NCBI GenBank assembly: GCA_017428635.1
Contig: JAFRQK010000035.1
Span: 21,343 to 85,342 of the forward strand
DNA from: Clostridia bacterium
GTDB lineage: Bacteria > Bacillota > Clostridia > Oscillospirales > CAG-272
Length of the DNA: 64,000 nt
Direction: 5' to 3'
The position numbers were made by a program, and so were the translations under genes. The notes beneath the pieces are model-generated. The model was given only the letters and a program-made list of their open reading frames with translations. It searched no databases and was not told the origin of the DNA. Position 1 is the stretch's first letter; every line of letters starts with the position of its first letter. Below are positions 57,891-64,000 of this stretch, piece after piece.

Positions 57891-58706
57891 TCAATTCCTC
57901 TCGGCGAGGGTGACGCGCGGCCGACCCTCGATATCGGGAAGAGTCGCGGACGAAAGTCCGAAACTCTCAAAGATCTTTTTTACGTCGTCTCGCTGCGACG
58001 CTCCGTGTTCGACGGCGATCAGGCCGCCTTCTTTGACCGCGTCCTTCGCAAACCGCACGAACGCGCGGATAAGGGAGAGACCGTCGCCCTCGTCGGTGAG
58101 GGCGGCGCGCGGCTCGAAACGAAGTTCCGGCGTGGCTTTTTCCATTTCCTCAGCGGTCACGTACGGAGGATTGGCGACGGCGGCGTCGAATTCTCCCCCG
58201 CCGCGCCACGGGTCTCTCACGTCATGAATTATGAAGGAAACTCTGTTCGCTACGCCGTTCAGCTCGGCGTTTTTCCGCGCGATGGCGATCGCTTCGCTTG
58301 AAACGTCCGCTCCTGTCGCGGTGATATCGGGACGGTATTTCGCCGCGGCGACGGCGACGCATCCGCTTCCCGTGCACATATCAATTAAGGAGGCGCCTTC
58401 GGGCAGCCGTTCTACGACCGTTTCGACAAGCAGCTCGGTGTCGGGGCGGGGGATGAGACACGATCCGTCGACGAGAAAGGGAAGACCGTAAAACTCCCAC
58501 TTTCCGAGGATGTATTGAAGCGGTTCTCTTCTTTCGCGCCGTCTCACCGCTTCGGCGAGGCCGTCCGCGTCGAGCGGCGCTTTTTTGTCGGCGAGCAGCG
58601 ACGCGCGGTTTTTTTCGGTGAAACGCTCCGCGAGACAAAGCGCGTCGAATAAAGGAGAGGGGATCCCCGCCGCCTCAAGGCGCGCCGCTATCTCTTCAAG
58701 CGTCAT
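57891..58706 (-). CDS. prmC: Peptide chain release factor N5-glutamine methyltransferase
   Basis: The 271-residue SAM-dependent enzyme methylates the GGQ glutamine of release factors. N-terminal helical domain, then DMCTGSGCVAVAAA (SAM) and the catalytic NPPYVT. Start at 58706 fits the overlap with the DUF1385 stop. The frame stays open far upstream, but that part is DUF1385 sequence in another frame. Confidence 0.94.
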   Translation of the reverse strand: MTLEEIAARLEAAGIPSPLFDALCLAERFTEKNRASLLADKKAPLDADGLAEAVRRRERREPLQYILGKWEFYGLPFLVDGSCLIPRPDTELLVETVVERLPEGASLIDMCTGSGCVAVAAAKYRPDITATGADVSSEAIAIARKNAELNGVANRVSFIIHDVRDPWRGGGEFDAAVANPPYVTAEEMEKATPELRFEPRAALTDEGDGLSLIRAFVRFAKDAVKEGGLIAVEHGASQRDDVKKIFESFGLSSATLPDIEGRPRVTLAERN

Positions 58707-59763
58707 TTTCGTCCGGTTTTCGGGAGCCGTTCCCGTTGTCGGATATGACTTCGTTTTCGACAATTGCAGAATTGTCTTCTTCTCCGGTTTCTTCTTCCTT
58801 TTCTTCGGGCGGGAACTCGTCGGGCATCGCGCCCTTGAGAGCGGCGATGGCGACTTCGAGCATGGGCTCGTCCGGTTCCTTCGTCGTAAGCCTCTGCATC
58901 CACAGACCGGGGGCGGAGAGGATCTTGACCAGGACGTTGTTATGGCGTCCGGCGTACATGATGAACTCAAATCCGAGCCCGACCGTGATCGGAAGGACGA
59001 GGATCTTAGCCGCCGTTCTCAGAAGCGGCATATTGTTGAACGGAATGAATATACCTATCACGATCGACAGGATAAGCATTACGAATATGAAACTCGTTCC
59101 GCAGCGCGGGTGGAAGCGCGTGCACGTTTTTGCGTTTTCCGGCGTCAGGTCGAGCCCCCTCTCGTAGCACGCGACCGATTTGTGTTCCGCCCCGTGGTAT
59201 CTGAACGTTCTCTTGATATCGGGCATCAGACCGACGATGAAGATGTAAAGAACGAAGATGGCGATCTTGAGAACGCCCTCGATGAGCGAACGGAGCGGCT
59301 GGAACGTGCCTTTATCCAGATTCGGACCGAGGATAAGATTTGTCAGGAAAGTGGGCAGAAAGACGAACAGGCCGAGAGAGATCACGACCCCGAGAACGGA
59401 GCCGATCGCGGTGACGACGCCCATGATCTTTTCGCCGAACTTGTCGTTCAGCCACTTCTCGAACTTGCCCTCCGGCTCGTCCGTCTCGACGCCGATCATC
59501 TCCGCGGACGCCGTGAGCATACCCATGCTCAGTTTCAGCATTTCCACAAAATTGACGACGCCTCTGATTATCGGGATATTGCAGAATTTATTTTTCTTTC
59601 TGAGGGAGACGTACTCGCCGTCCCGTTTGGCGATCCCGCCGCCGTTCTCGCGCACGGCGAGACACCAGCGGTCGCCGGACCTCATCATTACGCCTTCAAG
59701 CACCGCCTGTCCGCCGACTTTTCCGAGGCGCGAACAGGACAGATCTTCCGTTTTCTTTTTCAT
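58696..59763 (-). CDS. DUF1385 (YqhQ-like) membrane protein
   Basis: The 355-residue, multi-helix protein has the family start (GGQAVLEGVMMRSGDRW) and KNKFCNIPIIRGVVNFVEML. DUF1385 genes regularly sit next to prmC in Clostridia; their role is unknown. ATG 59763 follows AAAGGAC at 8 bases; an ATG 11 codons upstream lacks a site. First in the operon leading to prmC-leuA-cimA-ddl. Confidence 0.9.
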   Translation of the reverse strand: MKKKTEDLSCSRLGKVGGQAVLEGVMMRSGDRWCLAVRENGGGIAKRDGEYVSLRKKNKFCNIPIIRGVVNFVEMLKLSMGMLTASAEMIGVETDEPEGKFEKWLNDKFGEKIMGVVTAIGSVLGVVISLGLFVFLPTFLTNLILGPNLDKGTFQPLRSLIEGVLKIAIFVLYIFIVGLMPDIKRTFRYHGAEHKSVACYERGLDLTPENAKTCTRFHPRCGTSFIFVMLILSIVIGIFIPFNNMPLLRTAAKILVLPITVGLGFEFIMYAGRHNNVLVKILSAPGLWMQRLTTKEPDEPMLEVAIAALKGAMPDEFPPEEKEEETGEEDNSAIVENEVISDNGNGSRKPDENDA

Positions 59764-59813
59764 TTGGCAGTCCTTTCTTGCGGTGAGTTTTTGCACAAAC
59801 TACACCAATTTAT

Positions 59814-59842
59814 ATTTTATCACAAAATGAGTTTCTTTGCAA
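59814..59842 (-). promoter_or_regulatory. Promoter of the DUF1385-prmC-leuA-cimA-ddl operon
   Basis: Minus strand TTGCAA (59837-59842), 17-nt spacer, TAAAAT (59814-59819). Confidence 0.75.
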
Positions 59843-59879
59843 CGAAAGAGAGACGGATTTCAATATTTCGGACGCCGGA

Positions 59880-59908
59880 TTGATAATATTCGCGGAATGT
59901 GCTAAAAT
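59880..59908 (+). promoter_or_regulatory. Promoter of the PBP-nth operon
   Basis: TTGATA (59880-59885), 17-nt spacer, TAAAAT (59903-59908). Confidence 0.75.
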
Positions 59909-59945
59909 AAAGGTTACGAATTCGACAAGAAAGGACGGCGCGGAA

Positions 59946-62060
59946 ATGAAAAAAGAAAAGTCCGGCATCGTGAGATATATTATTCTCGGCGCGGTTTTCG
60001 TCGCCGTCAGTCTCATATATATCTTCCGCCTCATCAACCTTCAGGTCGCGGGTCAGGACTATTATTCGATGACTTCCCCGATCAGGGAACGGACGCGGAC
60101 CGTCCGCATTCAGGCGATGAGAGGGGAGATCTTCGACAGGAACGGCAAGCCTCTCGTCACCAACGACTATTCGTGGGAGATCCAATTCGATTACGGCTCG
60201 TTCCCGCGGAACTCCGGGGAGCGCAACGACGTCGTCGTCTCGACGCTGAAGATGATCGAAGAGCGCGGCTTCGGAGAATCGCTGAAGGAGCCGACGTACA
60301 CTCCGTTCGACGTCGAGGTCGCCGACACGGGAGAGCTGCGCTTTTCATTCAACGCGGAATTTGAAGACACCTCCCGCTATGAGAAATTCACGAAACTTGC
60401 CGCGGATATCGGCGTCAAGGAAGATATGACCGCCGATGAGGCGGCGGCGAAGTTCCTTTCGCGTTACGGGATAGTTGACGGCGAAGGGATATATCTCTAC
60501 GGTCTGCACGACAGCGCGCGGCTGTTCCTTTACCGCCTCGATATGGAACTGTCCGATTTTTCGCCCGACAGCCCTTACACGATCGTGACGGGCGTCGACG
60601 TCCCGATGATCTCGGCGCTCGAGGAGAGCATAGGCCGCGGGATATCGCCGTTCAGGAAATACGAGCGCGTTTTTCACTATCCGGGATACGCGTCGCACAT
60701 CCTCGGAAGGATAGGAAGGATAACCGCCGATAACGCCGAATACTACACGAGCGAGGGATACCCGATCGACGCGATGGTCGGTACGTCGGGCGTCGAGTAT
60801 TCGTTCGAGGAATATCTGCACGGGACCGACGGAGAAATGCTCATAACCGAAGATACGTTCGGAAACGTGATCTCCACCGAGGTGACGAAGGAACCGAAAG
60901 CCGGATGCGACGTCTACCTTACGATCGACATAAACACGCAAATGGCTGCGGAGGACGCCCTTTACAGGAACATCGAAGAGGTCAGGATGAATTCCGCGGG
61001 CGAGGGGACTCATACGGGAGAGGACTGCTTCTCAGGCGCCCTGACCGCGCTCGACATCAAGACGGGCGAGGTGCTCGCCCTTGCGTCCTGTCCGACGTAC
61101 AACCTTGCGACGTTCAGCGAGGACCTTCCGGGTCTGCTTGAAGACAAAAATTCCCCGATGCTCAACCGCGCTCTCGAGGGCACGTTTCAGCCGGGTTCCA
61201 CGTTCAAGATCGGAATGGCGGTAGGCGCGCTCGATTCGGGCGTGATCGACGAGAACACGCTGATAAAAGACGAAGGCGTTTACGAACTCGACGGATTCCA
61301 GATCAGATGCTGGATCTATCTTAACTATCATTTGACGCACGGGTGGATGAACGTTACCGACGCGATCCAGGAATCGTGCAACTACTTCTTCTTCGAGGTC
61401 GGCAGAAGAATGACGATCGAGAAAATGAACGACTATTCGAAGAGTTTCGGGCTCGGACTGCCGACGGGCATCGAACTGAACGAGAAGACCGGTATCCTCG
61501 CGGGGCCCGAATACGTCGAGGAGAACGATCTGCGCGCATGGTCGGGCGGCGATACGCTCCAGGCGGCGATCGGCCAGTCGTACAATCTGTTCACGCCGCT
61601 TCAGATATCGGCGTATATCAGCACGGTCGTCAACGACGGCACGAGGTACGCGGCTCACCTGCTCTCGCGCGTGACGGAGTACGGCACGGGCGCGGTCGTC
61701 CTTGAAAAACAGCCCGAAGCGCTCAGCACTCGCAAAATCAAGGAAGGCGTCAGGGAGATCGTTCTCGGCGCTATGAAACGCGTGATCGAAGACGGCTCCG
61801 TCAAAGAGATATTCGAGGGCTTCCCGATCACGATAGGCGGCAAGACCGGAACGGCACAGGTCTCCGTGACGAAGAGCGATAACGCGATCTTTACGGCGTT
61901 CGCTCCTTTCGACGATCCGGAGATCGTCGTCACGTCGGTCCTCGAGCACGGCTCGACCGGCGCGAACGCCGGGCGGTGCGTCCGCGACCTTATCGGGCAC
62001 TATTATTCGGTCGACATGAATGCTGCGGCGGAGGAAACTGCTGATGACGATGCAGACTGA
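59946..62060 (+). CDS. Class B penicillin-binding protein (PBP2/SpoVD-like transpeptidase)
   Basis: The 704-residue protein has one N-terminal membrane helix (about 11-30), a dimerisation domain (RGEIFDRNGKPLVTND) and a transpeptidase domain with SxxK in PGSTFKIG, SxN in ESCNYF and KTG in GGKTGTAQ. It cross-links peptidoglycan for elongation or a special stage. ATG 59946 follows AAAGGACGG; the preceding in-frame codons lie in the promoter. nth overlaps its end. Confidence 0.94.
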   Translation: MKKEKSGIVRYIILGAVFVAVSLIYIFRLINLQVAGQDYYSMTSPIRERTRTVRIQAMRGEIFDRNGKPLVTNDYSWEIQFDYGSFPRNSGERNDVVVSTLKMIEERGFGESLKEPTYTPFDVEVADTGELRFSFNAEFEDTSRYEKFTKLAADIGVKEDMTADEAAAKFLSRYGIVDGEGIYLYGLHDSARLFLYRLDMELSDFSPDSPYTIVTGVDVPMISALEESIGRGISPFRKYERVFHYPGYASHILGRIGRITADNAEYYTSEGYPIDAMVGTSGVEYSFEEYLHGTDGEMLITEDTFGNVISTEVTKEPKAGCDVYLTIDINTQMAAEDALYRNIEEVRMNSAGEGTHTGEDCFSGALTALDIKTGEVLALASCPTYNLATFSEDLPGLLEDKNSPMLNRALEGTFQPGSTFKIGMAVGALDSGVIDENTLIKDEGVYELDGFQIRCWIYLNYHLTHGWMNVTDAIQESCNYFFFEVGRRMTIEKMNDYSKSFGLGLPTGIELNEKTGILAGPEYVEENDLRAWSGGDTLQAAIGQSYNLFTPLQISAYISTVVNDGTRYAAHLLSRVTEYGTGAVVLEKQPEALSTRKIKEGVREIVLGAMKRVIEDGSVKEIFEGFPITIGGKTGTAQVSVTKSDNAIFTAFAPFDDPEIVVTSVLEHGSTGANAGRCVRDLIGHYYSVDMNAAAEETADDDAD

Positions 62061-62688
62061 CCGCATTATCTCGACGCTCGCGGACCTTTATCCGGACGCC
62101 GTCTGCTCGCTCGAATACGGCGGCGATCCGTGGCGGCTGCTCGTTGCGGCGCGCCTGTCGGCTCAGTGTACCGACGAGAGAGTGAATATCGTATGCGGAC
62201 CGCTTTTCGAGCGGTTCCCGGACGCCGTGTCCGCCGCGAAGTGCGATATCGCAGAGCTCGAAGAGATCGTTAAACCGTGCGGCCTTTTCCGCATGAAAGC
62301 GAAAAACATACGCGACGCCTCGCGGATGATCGTCACCGATTTCGGCGGCAAAGTTCCGGACACGATGGAGGGACTTCTTTCGCTGCCGGGCGTCGGCAGA
62401 AAGATCGCCAATCTGATCCTCGGCGACGTATACGGTAAGGGCGGCATCGTCGCCGACACCCACTGCATACGGATCTGCGGACGGCTCGGGTATTACGGGA
62501 CGGACAAAAAGGATCCGGTCTTCACCGAACGGACGATGGAGAAAGTCGTCCCCCGTGAAGAGCAGAGCGCGTTCTGCCACAGGATCGTCCTTTTCGGACG
62601 TGAATTCTGCTCGGCGCGTTCACCGCGCTGCGCCGAGTGTCCGCTTAAAAAATATTGCGCGTACGGCAAAAGCGCCGACGTCCGCTGA
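62044..62688 (+). CDS. nth: Endonuclease III
   Basis: The 214-residue DNA glycosylase/AP lyase removes oxidised pyrimidines. It has the helix-hairpin-helix LPGVGRKIANLIL with catalytic Lys, the catalytic Asp in VADTHC, and the [4Fe-4S] cysteines FCSARSPRCAECPLKKYC. ATG 62044 is within the PBP end, after GGAGGAA. Confidence 0.96.
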   Translation: MTMQTDRIISTLADLYPDAVCSLEYGGDPWRLLVAARLSAQCTDERVNIVCGPLFERFPDAVSAAKCDIAELEEIVKPCGLFRMKAKNIRDASRMIVTDFGGKVPDTMEGLLSLPGVGRKIANLILGDVYGKGGIVADTHCIRICGRLGYYGTDKKDPVFTERTMEKVVPREEQSAFCHRIVLFGREFCSARSPRCAECPLKKYCAYGKSADVR

Positions 62689-62723
62689 ACGGCTGCGATC
62701 ATCAGGCTTTAGGGTCCTGCCGT

Positions 62724-62752
62724 TTGACATATTGGCGGGATGGTGTTATAAT
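62724..62752 (+). promoter_or_regulatory. Consensus promoter of the lipoprotein gene
   Basis: TTGACA (62724-62729), 17-nt spacer, TATAAT (62747-62752). Confidence 0.88.
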
Positions 62753-62796
62753 CTTTTATGCTTTTATTAAGCGCCAGGAAAAGGAGTTTTGACAAA

Positions 62797-63456
62797 ATGA
62801 AGAAAATCGTTTGCGCCGTCATGGCGGCCGTTATGCTCGCCCTCTGTTTTTCTCTTTACTCATGCAAAAAGCAGACGCTCATCATAGAGCCGCCGGAACC
62901 TCTGACCCCTACTCCGGCGGCAAGTACGCCCGATTCCGTAGTCGGCATCTGGACGACGACGGTCTCCGCTCTGAAGTTCCTCTTCCCAAAAAACAAGTGG
63001 GACACGGATAGCCGGGAGTGGAAAGACAGTGAGATCACGCTTTCTATCAATTTTTCCGATTCCGGTTCCTTTATACTCGGCCTGAGCAAGCCTGAAGTCA
63101 GAGAGTTTCTGAAGAATAACGTCGAGTCCGCCAACGCCATGTTCGGATACACTCTCGAAGAAGCCATGGAAGAGGGTAAATACGAGAGCGTGGACGCCTT
63201 GGTCGAAGATATGGTCAACGCTTTCACATCTTTGAATAAAAACGGAACGTATACGTATTCGAACGGGATCCTGAAAACCGAAGTGGTTTCCACTACGCAC
63301 ACTCACGGAGCGGAGGAAGAGGAAGAAGTACCCGCCGAGATCAGGATGGCCGGAAACTCGGATCAATTGATTTTTACCGAGTACGTCGTCGAGAGCGACG
63401 AGCACGGACTTTTTAACGAGAGCGTTCTTCCTCTGGCTTTCGACAAGTTCAGCTGA
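62797..63456 (+). CDS. Putative lipoprotein of unknown function
   Basis: The 219-residue protein has a lipoprotein signal (residues 1-23, FSLYSC) and a Pro/Thr linker. A domain follows with VGIWTTTVSALKFLFPK, many aromatic and charged residues, and a His/Glu-rich THTHGAEEEEE segment. ATG 62797 follows AAAAGGAG. Single gene with promoter and terminator. No family recognised. Confidence 0.82.
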   Translation: MKKIVCAVMAAVMLALCFSLYSCKKQTLIIEPPEPLTPTPAASTPDSVVGIWTTTVSALKFLFPKNKWDTDSREWKDSEITLSINFSDSGSFILGLSKPEVREFLKNNVESANAMFGYTLEEAMEEGKYESVDALVEDMVNAFTSLNKNGTYTYSNGILKTEVVSTTHTHGAEEEEEVPAEIRMAGNSDQLIFTEYVVESDEHGLFNESVLPLAFDKFS

Positions 63457-63501
63457 CCCGCCGCCCGTTTCAGTTCCAGATAAGTAAACAAGTAAATAAG
63501 C

Positions 63502-63540
63502 AAAAACGCCGGATTTGCGCTGCACGCGATCCGGCGTTTT
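63502..63540 (+). terminator. Terminator after the lipoprotein gene
   Basis: AAAACGCCGGAT/ATCCGGCGTTTT stem with a 13-base loop and T run. Confidence 0.85.
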
Positions 63541-63589
63541 ATACTTTTCAGAGATTTTTTTCGAGGGTATGGATATTTTTGTCGGGTTA

Positions 63590-63598
63590 TGATATAAT
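63590..63598 (+). promoter_or_regulatory. Extended -10 promoter of ppdK
   Basis: TGATATAAT (63590-63598); the -35 (TGGATA at 63570-63575) is weak, as often with an extended -10. Confidence 0.55.
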
Positions 63599-63662
63599 GT
63601 AATTTGTGATTTTAGCAAGATAGTTAAATTCAAGAAATTTTTTTGGAGGTATATTCAGGACT

Positions 63663-64000
63663 ATGGCAAAGAAGTACGTGTATCTTTTCACCGAAGGCAA
63701 CGCCACCATGCGCAACCTTCTCGGCGGTAAGGGCGCCAACCTCGCGGAGATGACCAACATCGGTCTTCCCGTTCCGCAGGGCGTCACCATCACCACCGAG
63801 GCGTGCACACAGTATTACGAGGACGGCAGGACCATCAACGACGAGATCATGGCTGAGATCATGGAGTACGTCGCGAAGATGGAGGAGATCAACGGCAAGA
63901 AATTCGGCGATCTCAAGAACCCGCTTCTCGTTTCCGTCCGCTCCGGTGCGCGCGCTTCCATGCCCGGCATGATGGATACCATCCTGAACCTCGGCCTGAA
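63663..64000 (+). CDS. ppdK: Pyruvate, phosphate dikinase, N-terminal part (partial)
   Basis: The first 112 residues, starting [18 protein letters not shown], include [21 protein letters not shown] and [16 protein letters not shown], the ATP-grasp nucleotide-binding part of PPDK. The enzyme interconverts pyruvate and PEP using PPi/AMP, common in fermentative anaerobes. GGAGG precedes ATG. Cut by the window end. Confidence 0.97.
   Translation, partial: MAKKYVYLFTEGNATMRNLLGGKGANLAEMTNIGLPVPQGVTITTEACTQYYEDGRTINDEIMAEIMEYVAKMEEINGKKFGDLKNPLLVSVRSGARASMPGMMDTILNLGL

Noticed and set aside
57891-58970. N-terminal extension of PrmC up to 58970
   Set aside because: The added 88 residues are the DUF1385 gene read in another frame; homology begins at Met 58706.

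Overview
The window is one continuous chromosomal stretch from a low-redundancy, fairly GC-rich member of the Firmicutes, most likely an uncultured anaerobic gut Clostridia (Oscillospirales/Christensenellales-like). This rests on the following: consensus SigA promoters with 17-nt spacers, strong AGGAGG ribosome sites, frequent GTG/TTG starts, a T-box leader on pheS, an S-layer-homology protein, an endonuclease-type MutL, a TM1266-type hydrogenase-system regulator, pyruvate phosphate dikinase, and a dense set of small XRE regulators. The species cannot be named from the sequence. No prophage, insertion sequence, CRISPR array or rRNA was seen.

Layout. 1-1330 (-): start of pheT, pheS and its T-box leader. 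1411-3257 (+): a membrane acyltransferase and a TraX-like protein. 3244-6973 (-): a four-gene operon for flavin-dependent glycerol-3-phosphate oxidation (GlpA-like, FAD/NAD oxidoreductase, DUF1667) ending in a metallophosphoesterase. 7158-9410: MMPL transporter. 9447-9887: mscL. 9981-10786: DUF177-rpmF. 10859-14083: two membrane proteins, DUF3737 and a MalY/PatB enzyme. 14305-15405: XRE-TPR regulator. 15713-25903 (-): lplA, lipA, a free-standing lipoyl domain, a second lplA, tgt, mutL, mutS, miaB. 26121-26202: tRNA-Leu(GAG) followed by a structured element.

26.6-37.2 kb is an accessory, regulator-rich region. It has a membrane-anchored XRE protein, a membrane-anchored HEPN-motif protein with a probable leaderless message, a 37-codon ORF with its own promoter and terminators, two sigma-factor genes fused to other domains, an intracellular subtilase, a NUDIX enzyme, further XRE proteins (one with seven 30-residue repeats) and a complete DinJ-YafQ toxin-antitoxin pair. 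37.3-44.3 kb (-) carries a beta-helix enzyme, a geranylgeranyl-reductase-family flavoprotein, a large SLH/beta-helix surface protein and an ECF sigma/DUF4367 pair. 44.76 kb has tRNA-Ser(GGA) with a second copy of the tRNA-linked element.

44.98-64 kb is mostly housekeeping: hslO, a cyclophilin, a site-2 protease pair, mtnN/fucU-like/AAA ATPase, an MFS-like operon, asd, a TM1266 regulator, ddl, cimA-leuA-prmC-DUF1385, a class B PBP with nth, a lipoprotein and the start of ppdK.

The most unusual signal is the pair of tRNA-linked elements at 26203-26420 and 44535-44761. Each consists of a very long terminator hairpin that runs back into the tRNA 3' end, a conserved ATAAGGAA, and a multi-hairpin RNA whose 9-bp closing stem is built from the T-arm of its own tRNA. 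The stem sequence changes compensatorily between the two copies. Also notable are the lplA/orphan-lipoyl-domain/lipA cluster, two genes whose only well-placed start codon is ACG, and two sigma-factor fusions with a ribosome-binding site inside the fusion joint.
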